Assembly (NCBI GenBank): GCA_947259865.1
Contig: CAMYNZ010000030.1
Location: forward strand, 1-15,799
Direction of reading: 5' to 3'
Length of the DNA stretch: 15,799 nt
DNA from: an uncultured Desulfobacterales bacterium
GTDB taxonomy: Bacteria; Desulfobacterota; Desulfobacteria; Desulfobacterales; G020354645
Shown here: piece after piece, positions 1-7,133 of the stretch
Numbering within the stretch: the first letter of the stretch is position 1
How the letters are laid out: every line of letters begins with the position of its first letter
Notes under the pieces: model-generated
Told to the model about the DNA's origin: nothing
Database searches by the model: none
What the model saw: only the letters and a program-made list of their open reading frames with translations
Translations under genes and position numbers: made by a program

Positions 1-94
1 ATCAGAATATTTTTTTCACTTATAAATGCGCGCCCGGTTGATTCGACAACTTTATGGATACGGTTCCGGTTGCACAATGGCTGACAAATCCCAT

Positions 95-123
95 TTGACT
101 ATCGGAATTATCTCTTCTATATT
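95..123 (+). promoter_or_regulatory. Sigma-70-type promoter upstream of the mlaC-RND-mlaA cluster
   Basis: TTGACT (95-100) and TATATT (118-123) are separated by exactly 17 bp, each 5/6 to the sigma-70 consensus. A start near 130 would give a leader of about 120 nt before the mlaC ATG at 250. The rest of 1-219 holds no gene I can recognise on either strand. It is AT-rich at its left end. Confidence 0.65.
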
Positions 124-189
124 GACCCTTGTTTAATTGACCGAACGACTTTCCCGCAGATCCCGCAGTTTACTGAAGGGAGGCTTCAC

Positions 190-219
190 GTGAGCCGCTT
201 TGGGCAGGTAACGATGTAA
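190..219 (+). CDS. Possible 9-codon leader ORF ahead of mlaC
   Basis: A GTG start at 190 is preceded by a very strong Shine-Dalgarno run, AAGGGAGG (176-183), at 6-nt spacing. It encodes MSRFGQVTM and stops at TAA 217-219. The stop directly abuts an ATG at 220 and lies 30 nt before the preferred mlaC ATG at 250. All three starts are in one reading frame. It may be a leader peptide that feeds ribosomes to mlaC by re-initiation, or the remnant of a longer mlaC N-terminus closed off by a nonsense codon. Nothing shows that the peptide itself has a function. Confidence 0.3.
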   Translation: MSRFGQVTM

Positions 220-249
220 ATGACGAATACGCAGATGAAGGGATCCATT

Positions 250-867
250 ATGAGAATTATGGTAATGGTTGTATGGGTCACATTCGCTTTGAGTGCCATC
301 GCCGTTGCAGATGAGACAACCTCGGCCAAAGAATTATTAAAAAACAAGCTTGATGCGGTACTGGTGATCTTACAGAAAAAGGATCTTGCCCTTGAGACCA
401 AGAAAAAGGAAATTATTGTAATCGTTGCGCCGGTTTTCGACTTTAAACTGATGTCAAAGCTTACTATAGGCAAGAAACACTGGCTGGGTTTGCCCCCGGA
501 AAAAAGAGACAGATTTACCGAACTGTTTGTTGATTTCCTAAAAAAAACGTACCTTGATGCCATAATCCTATATACCGACGAAAAAGTTGTTTATAAAGAA
601 AGCCTTCACGTAAAGAATAAAGTTCACATCCCAACCGAACTGATCACCAAAGATACTTCATACAGAATGCTCTACAAGTTTTATAAGTCGAAGCAGGGCT
701 GGAAAATCTATGACATAGAAATTCAGGGTGTCAGCCTCATTAGAACCTACCGGTCTCAGTTCGATTCTGTCCTTCGTAGCGGGACCATCGACGATCTTAT
801 TCTGAAGCTGGAGAAGCATGAGATCAATAAACCGAAGCCTCTGACTGACTCGAAGCAATCAACATGA
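250..867 (+). CDS. mlaC: MlaC/Ttg2-family periplasmic phospholipid-binding protein
   Basis: Probable periplasmic lipid carrier of the MlaC/Tgt2 family (toluene-tolerance Ttg2D), which ferries phospholipid between outer and inner membranes. The product is 205 aa, the usual size. Residues 1-20 form a signal peptide: a hydrophobic stretch ending A-V-A before Asp21. The family core is visible as 'FDFKLMSKLTIGKKHW', then 'PPEKRDRFTELFVDFLKKTY', then a basic stretch around 'YKFYKSKQGWKIYDIEIQGVS', which is the typical C-terminal 'W(k)IYDv.i.GvS' signature. ATG 250 is chosen over the in-frame ATG 220 because it has GAAGGGA (237-243) 6 nt upstream and gives a clean signal peptide; 220 would add ten polar residues. 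The stop overlaps the RND start as ATGA. An HpnM-like role in hopanoid transport cannot be excluded by sequence alone, but no hopanoid genes are in view. Confidence 0.85.
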   Translation: MRIMVMVVWVTFALSAIAVADETTSAKELLKNKLDAVLVILQKKDLALETKKKEIIVIVAPVFDFKLMSKLTIGKKHWLGLPPEKRDRFTELFVDFLKKTYLDAIILYTDEKVVYKESLHVKNKVHIPTELITKDTSYRMLYKFYKSKQGWKIYDIEIQGVSLIRTYRSQFDSVLRSGTIDDLILKLEKHEINKPKPLTDSKQST

Positions 868-3386
868 CGAAACTGTATTCGCTCCCGGCGCAGCTGTTCG
901 ACCGTCTGATCCTCGGACATCCTAAATCGGCTATCATATTTTTACTGGTCGCTATTTCTTTATTATCTTACCACGCAAAGGATTTCAGACTTGATGCCTC
1001 GGCGGAAACACTGGTACTTGAAAATGACAAAGATTTAAAATTTTCAAGATTGATTAATTCTCGCTACGGGCAACAGGAATACCTGTTCCTGACTTACACC
1101 CCCAAGGCGGATCTGTTTTCAGACGAAACCCTGCAAAGACTTGCCAAGTTGCGCGATGAGTTGACCCAACTAGAAGGCATATCATCGGTTACCTCCCTTT
1201 TAGATGTTCCCTTGTTGGAAAGCCCGCCAGTGCCGATAAAAGAATTGGCCAGCAACGTACGGACGTTGAAATCGCCGTCTGTTGACAGAAATCTTGCCAG
1301 AACAGAGTTCCGCAACAGCCCCCTATACAGCAATCAACTGGTCAGCCCGGATCTTAAAACCACCGCACTTCAAATCAGCTTGCCCAGCGATGAAGTCTAT
1401 TTGAATTTACTGGGTCGTCGCAACTTCTTCCGAGAAAAAAAAGCGACCGGCAGGCTGACATCTTCCGAAGCATCTGAATACCTGAAAGTTACCCAAGAAT
1501 TCAAACAGCACCGGGATAAGATGCGAAAAGAACGGCACCAGTTAATTGCTGCCGTCCGTGCCATTTTGTCTAATTATCGCCAGGATGCGCAACTCTTCCT
1601 GGGCGGTGTTAGCATGATCGCAGATGACCTGATCAGCTTTATCAAAAGTGATTTGAAGATATTCGGACTGGGTGTATTATTTTTCTTAATCGTCACTTTG
1701 GCCGTTATTTTCAAAAAGCCCCGCTGGATTATATTACCCATGTTCTGTTGCGGCTTTGCCGCCATCGCCATGATTGGACTGCTCGGCATGTTTGGCTGGG
1801 AAGTCACGGTGATCTCATCGAATTTTATTTCTTTGCAGCTCATTCTTACCATGGCCATCGCCATCCATTTGATCGTTCGGTATCGGGAACTCCAGACGAG
1901 CAATCCTGAGATCGAGCAGAAAACACTTATTCGCGATACCGTTCGTTTGAAATTTAAGCCCTGCCTCTATGCCGCGTTGACCACGATGGCCGGTTTCGGC
2001 TCTCTGGTATTGAGCGATATGCTGCCTGTGATTACGTTTGGTTGGATGATGATTGGCGGCATCGTTGTTTCTCTGGTGATTACTTTCCTGCTTTTCCCGG
2101 CCGGTTTAATGTTGTTGCCCAAGGGAACACCGCCGGCACCACGGCCAGTTGCTTTTTCCTTAACATCCATTACGGCCAGGGTTACCGAGACGCGCGGCAT
2201 TTTGATACTGATTATCAGTTGTGTTACATTTTTTATCAGTATGATTGGAATCTTGCGGCTGGAAGTCGAAAATAGCTTTATCGATTATTTTAAAAAAAAT
2301 ACCGAAATCCACCAGGGGATGAAAGTCATCGACCAACGTTTGGGCGGCACCACCCCATTGGACGTGGTCATTGATCTGGGGCTGCCCAAAGCACCGACTT
2401 CTGCAGCGGCACCCGCTGCAGACAAATCGCCGGACGATGAATTTGACGAGTTTGGCGAATTCGATGAAATAAAAGATGATGCCAAATACTGGTTTACAGT
2501 TGAAAAGATGGACCGGGTGGTTAAAATTCATGATTACCTGGACAGTCTGGCAGAAACCGGCAAAGTCCTATCACTGGCAACCTTCATAAAAATTGCTGAA
2601 AAATTCAACCAGGGAAAACCGCTGGACAATTTTCAACTGGCGCTGCTTTACAGCGAAATCCCCGCTGAATTTAGAGACCTGGTCTTTAGGCCTTATGTGT
2701 CGGTTGCGCACAATCAACTTCGTTTTTTTGTACGGGTGAGGGATTCCGAAGAAACCTTAAAACGCAACAAGTTATTACAAAAGACGCGCCATGGTTTAAT
2801 CAATAAATTTGGGTTCAAGGATGAACATGTCCATTTAACGGGATTGCTGGTGCTATACAACAACATGCTGCAGAGTCTATTTAATTCACAAATCCTGACA
2901 TTGGGCATTACCTTACTGGCGCTGATGGGAATGTTTCTGGTTCTTTTTCGATCTTTGAAAGTTGCCTTGATTGCGATATTTCCCAATCTGCTTTCTATAA
3001 TGATGGTTTTGGGCGTGATGGGATGGCTCAATATTCCCCTCGACATGATGACAATCACCATTGCAGCAATCAGTGTCGGGATAGCAGTCGACGACACCAT
3101 TCACTATATTCACAGGTTCAAACATGAATTCAAGGTCGATGGCAGATATTTGAAAACCATGTATCGCTGTCACGCAAGTATCGGTTATGCCATGTACTAT
3201 ACCTCGCTAACCATTATCATCGGGTTTTCGATTCTTGTTTTATCCAATTTCATCCCAAGTATTTATTTTGGCTTGCTTACCGGGTTGGCTATGTTTACAG
3301 CTTTAATTGCCGCTCTGACGCTGCTTCCGGAATTGATAATTTTCTTTAAACCCTTTGGACCCGAGGCCGAAGACAAATCGATTTGA
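864..3386 (+). CDS. RND/MMPL-family exporter (HpnN-like lipid transporter)
   Basis: Inner-membrane RND-superfamily protein of the MMPL/sterol-sensing-domain type, 840 aa, presumably driven by proton-motive force and moving a lipid. Topology reads as two RND halves. TM1 (about residues 23-38) precedes a large periplasmic domain and a five-helix bundle (about 267-418). TM7 (about 445-465) precedes a second periplasmic domain and a closing bundle (about 695-835). The C-terminal half carries the relay motif 'GIAVDDTIHYIHRF' with D743-D744. The matching site of the first half reads 'TMAIAIHLIVRY' (H335) and has no Asp. Periplasmic domain 2 contains an acidic low-complexity insert, DDEFDEFGEFDE (524-535), after an Ala/Pro stretch. 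Start ATG 864 overlaps the mlaC stop by 4 bp with only a weak SD, so translational coupling is likely. HpnN is the nearest named relative I can suggest. The substrate is unknown, and phospholipid is inferred from the MlaC/MlaA neighbours. Confidence 0.85.
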   Translation: MTKLYSLPAQLFDRLILGHPKSAIIFLLVAISLLSYHAKDFRLDASAETLVLENDKDLKFSRLINSRYGQQEYLFLTYTPKADLFSDETLQRLAKLRDELTQLEGISSVTSLLDVPLLESPPVPIKELASNVRTLKSPSVDRNLARTEFRNSPLYSNQLVSPDLKTTALQISLPSDEVYLNLLGRRNFFREKKATGRLTSSEASEYLKVTQEFKQHRDKMRKERHQLIAAVRAILSNYRQDAQLFLGGVSMIADDLISFIKSDLKIFGLGVLFFLIVTLAVIFKKPRWIILPMFCCGFAAIAMIGLLGMFGWEVTVISSNFISLQLILTMAIAIHLIVRYRELQTSNPEIEQKTLIRDTVRLKFKPCLYAALTTMAGFGSLVLSDMLPVITFGWMMIGGIVVSLVITFLLFPAGLMLLPKGTPPAPRPVAFSLTSITARVTETRGILILIISCVTFFISMIGILRLEVENSFIDYFKKNTEIHQGMKVIDQRLGGTTPLDVVIDLGLPKAPTSAAAPAADKSPDDEFDEFGEFDEIKDDAKYWFTVEKMDRVVKIHDYLDSLAETGKVLSLATFIKIAEKFNQGKPLDNFQLALLYSEIPAEFRDLVFRPYVSVAHNQLRFFVRVRDSEETLKRNKLLQKTRHGLINKFGFKDEHVHLTGLLVLYNNMLQSLFNSQILTLGITLLALMGMFLVLFRSLKVALIAIFPNLLSIMMVLGVMGWLNIPLDMMTITIAAISVGIAVDDTIHYIHRFKHEFKVDGRYLKTMYRCHASIGYAMYYTSLTIIIGFSILVLSNFIPSIYFGLLTGLAMFTALIAALTLLPELIIFFKPFGPEAEDKSI

Positions 3387-3451
3387 GAACGGCCGCTGAC
3401 CATCCAAAGCGTAATGACTGACATCAAGAATCTGAGAGGGGATCCGGCCTA

Positions 3452-4291
3452 ATGAACCGTCGCCCACAAGCCTTCTTGTTTTTAGGTTTTATCTGCCTGC
3501 TGGTAGTAACCGCTTGTGCCCACCGCAGGCAAAACAGTACTTTAGCCCCATCATCCCCCACGGCGGCGACCTCGAATTCTAAAATTCAGATATCATCCGC
3601 TAACGCTGATGGCCAAAGTCCATCCGATGCTGAGAAAGAAGATGCTGCTTTTGACGAGTTTGAAGAAGAATACAAAGACGAGTTGATGCAGGTCGCCGAC
3701 CCTCTGGAGCCCTGGAACCGGCTCATGTTTCATTTTAACGACAAATTCTATTTTTGGTTTTTTAAACCACTTGCCAGGGGCTACAAATTTGTCGTTCCCG
3801 AATTTGCCCGGAGCGGCGTTAATAATTTTTTTCGCAACCTTTACACCCCTATCCGTTTCACCAATTCCCTTCTTCAGGGCAAGGGCACTGCTGCCGGAAA
3901 CGAGCTTGCCAGTTTTTTTGTCAACAGCACGTGGGGGATACTTGGTTTTGGTGCACCGGCCCAGAGCAAACTCAAAATCGAATTGAGCGATGAAGATTTA
4001 GGGCAGACATTTGGTGCCTATGGCATTGGTAACGGCTTTTACATTGTATGGCCCTTCATCGGGTCTTCCACCTTGCGGGATACGGTCGGGTTTGCGGGTG
4101 ACAGATTTCTAAATCCTATTTCCTATGTTGATCCTACCGAGGCGTCTATTGCCATCAGCTTTTATGACAGAGTCAATGAAACCTCATTTCGAATCGGCGA
4201 GTACGAGGCTATCAAAGAAGCGGCTATTGACCCCTACGATGCCATTCGAAATGGCTATATTCAATTTCGAAGCGCCAAGATTGAGGAATAA
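3452..4291 (+). CDS. mlaA: MlaA (VacJ) outer-membrane lipoprotein
   Basis: MlaA forms a doughnut in the outer membrane that removes mislocalised phospholipid from the outer leaflet and hands it to MlaC. The 279-aa product starts with a lipoprotein signal: a hydrophobic stretch ending in the lipobox V-T-A-C with Cys22. Ala at +2 argues against inner-membrane retention. Residues 23-82 form a low-complexity, acidic linker containing AFDEFEEEY (66-74). The family signature follows as DPLEPWNR (83-90), then the conserved core 'NNFFRNLYTPI', 'LQGKGTAAGNELASFFVNSTWGILGF', 'EDLGQTFGAYGIGNGFYIVWPFIGSSTLRD' in separate blocks, and a C-terminal 'DPYDAIRNGYIQ'. GAGAGGGG (3434-3441) is the likely SD, 10 nt from the ATG. 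It lies 65 bp after the RND gene with no terminator between, so it is probably in the same transcript. The long acidic linker is longer than in E. coli MlaA. Confidence 0.92.
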   Translation: MNRRPQAFLFLGFICLLVVTACAHRRQNSTLAPSSPTAATSNSKIQISSANADGQSPSDAEKEDAAFDEFEEEYKDELMQVADPLEPWNRLMFHFNDKFYFWFFKPLARGYKFVVPEFARSGVNNFFRNLYTPIRFTNSLLQGKGTAAGNELASFFVNSTWGILGFGAPAQSKLKIELSDEDLGQTFGAYGIGNGFYIVWPFIGSSTLRDTVGFAGDRFLNPISYVDPTEASIAISFYDRVNETSFRIGEYEAIKEAAIDPYDAIRNGYIQFRSAKIEE

Positions 4292-4593
4292 AAGCTTGCA
4301 GTCTGTCCAAGCCTCCCGGCGAACTGGCAGGCGGTCAGCCCTTTTTCAAAAGATTGCCCACCGGTTATAGAAAGGGGGGGTAAATTTTATGGTTTCGGGG
4401 CGGCATTTTTGTGCTTAAAAAAATTAGTTGAATCTATGTGCTAATTGCCCCATAATACCGCCAAAATCCGAACCATAGATTGCTGTATATAAGCCGGTCC
4501 GGGCGAGGGGTAACTTTTTGCCGCCCAAATAATCATTCGAAACCCAGAAAGCGGACTTAATAATAAGATTTTAAGATTTATAGGAGGCCCGCC
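4292..4593 (+). other. Intergenic region mlaA to DUF1844, with inverted repeats
   Basis: A 302-bp gap without a plausible gene. It contains a run of seven G (about 4374-4380), an inverted pair GGGGCGGCA (4397-4405) and TGCCGCCC (4519-4526), and a second inverted pair AATCTATG (4431-4438) and CATAGATT (4474-4481) that straddles the putative promoter at 4428-4456. No hairpin followed by a convincing T-run is seen after mlaA, so termination there is uncertain. The repeats could be operator half-sites or chance. Confidence 0.4.
4428..4456 (+). promoter_or_regulatory. Candidate sigma-70 promoter for the DUF1844-ispE block
   Basis: TTGAAT (4428-4433) and CATAAT (4451-4456) are spaced by 17 bp. The inverted repeat AATCTATG/CATAGATT overlaps the -35 end and continues downstream of the -10, which would suit repressor control. 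The predicted leader is about 130 nt. Confidence 0.45.
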
Positions 4594-5019
4594 ATGACTG
4601 AAGAAAAGAAAGATTTTATAATCAAGGATCGCAGGATTTTTGCCGAGGAGAACCAGGATCAAAAGGATGATGAACAACAGAAAGAGACTCCGGATGAACC
4701 CGACACAGATCAATCTGCTGCCCAGGAGTCCGAGGAAACAGTTGCGGCTGAAGAAGGTGAGCCGGATACCCCGCTGCCGGAGATAAATTTTTCAACGTTT
4801 ATTTTTTCTTTAAATGCCTCTGCCCTGGTACATCTAGGGGCAATTGAGGATCCTGCTTCGGGACAAAAAGTCAAAAATTTATCCCTGGCCAAACAAACGA
4901 TTGATATATTGAATATGCTGGAAGAAAAAACACGGGGCAATCTCAACACGGATGAAGAGAACATCATGCGAAATATCCTCTATGATCTGAGGATCGCCTA
5001 TGTCAAAGAAACGGGCTAA
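4594..5019 (+). CDS. DUF1844 domain protein
   Basis: A 141-aa cytosolic protein of the DUF1844 family, whose biochemical role I do not know. Residues 1-60 are highly charged and Glu/Asp/Gln-rich, probably disordered. The conserved domain starts near residue 64 with 'INFSTFIFSLNASALVHLG', continues 'AIEDPASGQKVKNLSLAKQTIDIL' (in two parts) and ends in 'EENIMRNILYDLRIAYVKE', giving an all-helical small domain. There is no signal peptide and no strong TM segment. AGGAGG (4582-4587) sits 6 nt before the ATG, so translation should be efficient. It is 68 bp upstream of ispE on the same strand with no terminator between, so the two are probably co-transcribed. The linkage invites, but does not prove, a role tied to isoprenoid synthesis or envelope growth. 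Confidence 0.85.
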   Translation: MTEEKKDFIIKDRRIFAEENQDQKDDEQQKETPDEPDTDQSAAQESEETVAAEEGEPDTPLPEINFSTFIFSLNASALVHLGAIEDPASGQKVKNLSLAKQTIDILNMLEEKTRGNLNTDEENIMRNILYDLRIAYVKETG

Positions 5020-5087
5020 GATCCGAAAACGCTCTTCGATTTGGAAATTGGCACCGGATATAGGCACTATTATTTCTTCATACGATT

Positions 5088-5969
5088 ATGAAGATTTATT
5101 CTCCCGCGAAAATAAATCTGTTTCTGCACATCACCGGAAAAAGATCCGACGGATATCACGACCTTGTAACGCTGATGTGCTGCATCGGACTCTATGATAC
5201 GGTTGTACTAAAGATAGGGGCTCCCAAAACCGTCATATCATGCAGCGATCCTATGGTTCCCCAGGATAAAACCAATTTAGCCTACCGTGCTGCAGACCGT
5301 TTCCATGAATATTTATCGGGGTATCCTGAAAAAACGGGTGAACATCTTGAGATTCATATAGACAAACGAATACCGGTAGCCGCCGGTCTCGGCGGCGGGA
5401 GCAGCAACGCGGCCGCGGTTCTTATAGGCTTGAACCAGTATTACGGGTACCCGTTTACGCAAGCCGAGTTGCAAGAAATGGGGCAATCAATTGGCGCGGA
5501 TGTCCCCTTTTTTATTTTTCATCATCCGGCGATTGCATCCGGAATCGGTGAGCGTCTCGAACCTTACCTGGGACTGCCGGCCTATCATATTGTACTGGTG
5601 CACCCCGGCTTCCAAGTTTCAACCGCAGCGGTTTACAATAATCTTGATTTGGGATTGACAAATTGCAAAAAAAAACTTAGTAAAACCCTTTTGGGGAAAC
5701 AAGCCTTTAAGGCTTCCGCTCATTTGTGCAATGATCTGGAAACTGTAACTGTAAAGAATTACCCTGCAATTGCGCTGGTAAAAGAAAGCCTGATGGACCA
5801 GGGGGCACTAGGGGCATTGATGTCAGGAAGCGGGCCTGCGGTGTTCGGCCTTTTTTCTGATGCTCGTCAAGCCCGCAACGCCTTTGAGGCAATCGAACGG
5901 CATCAGAATTGGCGCCTTTTTTTGGCGGAAATCATTTTTGATCCAGCATACAGGATAAGGCTTACCTGA
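5088..5969 (+). CDS. ispE: 4-diphosphocytidyl-2-C-methyl-D-erythritol kinase IspE
   Basis: IspE phosphorylates CDP-methylerythritol with ATP in the MEP pathway to isopentenyl diphosphate, in the cytosol. The 293-aa product is full length for this GHMP kinase. The N-terminal 'SPAKINLFLHI' holds catalytic Lys8. The GHMP ATP-binding loop 'PVAAGLGGGSSNAAA' spans about 96-110. 'GADVPFF' holds catalytic Asp138, and the C-terminal GHMP motif is 'SGSGPAVFG'. The start at ATG 5088 gives the canonical N-terminus, and upstream in-frame codons offer no better start. No recognisable Shine-Dalgarno precedes it, so translation may depend on coupling to the upstream gene or on an unstructured leader. The order ispE - tRNA-Gln - prs - L25 - pth is a familiar bacterial arrangement. 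Confidence 0.97.
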   Translation: MKIYSPAKINLFLHITGKRSDGYHDLVTLMCCIGLYDTVVLKIGAPKTVISCSDPMVPQDKTNLAYRAADRFHEYLSGYPEKTGEHLEIHIDKRIPVAAGLGGGSSNAAAVLIGLNQYYGYPFTQAELQEMGQSIGADVPFFIFHHPAIASGIGERLEPYLGLPAYHIVLVHPGFQVSTAAVYNNLDLGLTNCKKKLSKTLLGKQAFKASAHLCNDLETVTVKNYPAIALVKESLMDQGALGALMSGSGPAVFGLFSDARQARNAFEAIERHQNWRLFLAEIIFDPAYRIRLT

Positions 5970-5975
5970 CATTTG

Positions 5976-6021
5976 GCAAACCGGCAGGTTTGCGGCAAGC
6001 TATCCCGACACCTTGCCTTTT
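5976..6021 (+). terminator. Two adjacent hairpins after ispE, the second terminator-like
   Basis: GCAAACC (5976-5982) and GGTTTGC (5987-5993) form a perfect 7-bp stem with a 4-nt loop. Immediately after, GGCAAG (5994-5999) and CTTGCC (6012-6017) form a 6-bp stem with a 12-nt loop followed by TTTT. The second resembles a weak intrinsic terminator. Because the tRNA begins only 5 nt later, they could instead be processing signals for a tRNA carried in a longer transcript. Confidence 0.4.
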
Positions 6022-6025
6022 CATA

Positions 6026-6101
6026 TGGGGCGTCGTCAAATGGCTAAGACACGGGATTTTGGGTCCCGCATTTGGAGGTTCGAATCCTCCCGCCCCAGCC
6101 A
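6026..6101 (+). tRNA. tRNA-Gln (anticodon TTG)
   Basis: A complete cloverleaf of 76 nt including encoded CCA. Acceptor TGGGGCG (6026-6032) pairs with CGCCCCA (6091-6097). D-arm GTC/GAC encloses 6038-6047. Anticodon stem CGGGA/TCCCG holds loop TTTTGGG (6057-6063), so the anticodon at 6059-6061 is TTG, reading CAA (and CAG by wobble). T-arm GGAGG/CCTCC encloses TTCGAAT. Discriminator G6098 is followed by CCA (6099-6101). The T1-A72 first pair is typical of bacterial tRNA-Gln. Confidence 0.97.
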
Positions 6102-6179
6102 TGTTTTACCTTTTTTGAGACTGGCTCCCGTCAATTCGACGAAGCCTTTATTTAATGGCAGGATATATAGAGTGGTGCT

Positions 6180-7130
6180 ATGGAAAATCAAATCAAAGAT
6201 TTTGTTGTATTTTCAGGCAACTCAAATCCGGTTCTGGCTCAAAAAATATGTAAATATCTCGGCGTGTCGCTTGGCCGTGCCAAAGTAAAAACCTTCAGTG
6301 ACGGTGAAATACTCGTCGAAATCAACGAGAATGTCAGATCCAGAAACGTTTATGTTATCCAATCGACCTGTTCGCCGGTGAACGATAATCTGGTTGAACT
6401 GCTTTTGATGATAGACGCTTTTAAACGTTCGTCGGCCAGAAGGATAACTGCTGTTATACCCTATTACGGCTACGCTCGCCAGGATAAGAAGGTGGCCCCC
6501 CGGGTACCCATCAGCGCCAAACTGGTTGCGGATTTGTTGACTGTCGCCGGCTCAACCAGGGTTATCACCATGGATTTGCATGCCGGGCAGATCCAGGGGT
6601 TTTTCAGCATCCCCGTGGATAACCTTTTCGCGGCGCCGGTAACGATTAAATATATTCAAGACAATTTTAATGATAACCTCGTAATAGTTTCGCCTGATGC
6701 CGGCGGTGTTGAAAGAGCCAGGGCTTTCGCCAAGCGTCTCAATGCGGATCTGGCCATAATTGATAAAAGAAGATCTGCGCCCAACAAAGCCAATGCCATG
6801 GCGGTGGTGGGTGATGTGCAGGGGAAAACGGCTGTGATTATGGATGATATGGTCGACACAGCCGGCACGCTGAGCCAAGCTGCATCGGCGATTATCAATG
6901 CCGGCGCCAGGGAGGTTCATGCTGCCTGTGCCCACCCTGTGCTTTCGGGCCCGGCGGTTGGTAGGATAATGGAATCCGAACTAAAAAGCGTGGTTGTTAC
7001 CGATACGATTCCCCTGTCCGACAAGGCTCAAAATTGCGGTAAAATCCAGGTTCTTACAATTTCAGAGCTGGTTGGTGAAGCCATGATCAGAAGTTATCGT
7101 GGTGATTCGGTAACGTCATTATTTGTATAA
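6180..7130 (+). CDS. prs: Ribose-phosphate pyrophosphokinase (PRPP synthetase)
   Basis: Makes PRPP from ribose-5-phosphate and ATP, feeding purine, pyrimidine, His, Trp and NAD synthesis. The product is 316 aa, the class I bacterial length. Visible signatures are the N-terminal '[13 protein letters not shown]' and '[15 protein letters not shown]', the ATP-binding flexible-loop region '[20 protein letters not shown]', the divalent-cation motif '[11 protein letters not shown]' starting at Asp132 with catalytic His134, and the PRPP-binding loop '[10 protein letters not shown]' at about 221-230. The SD is weak (GGCAGGA about 14-20 nt upstream), but ATG 6180 gives the standard N-terminus. It follows the tRNA by 78 bp and precedes rplY across a repeat-filled gap. 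Confidence 0.98.
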   Translation: MENQIKDFVVFSGNSNPVLAQKICKYLGVSLGRAKVKTFSDGEILVEINENVRSRNVYVIQSTCSPVNDNLVELLLMIDAFKRSSARRITAVIPYYGYARQDKKVAPRVPISAKLVADLLTVAGSTRVITMDLHAGQIQGFFSIPVDNLFAAPVTIKYIQDNFNDNLVIVSPDAGGVERARAFAKRLNADLAIIDKRRSAPNKANAMAVVGDVQGKTAVIMDDMVDTAGTLSQAASAIINAGAREVHAACAHPVLSGPAVGRIMESELKSVVVTDTIPLSDKAQNCGKIQVLTISELVGEAMIRSYRGDSVTSLFV

Positions 7131-7133
7131 CGC

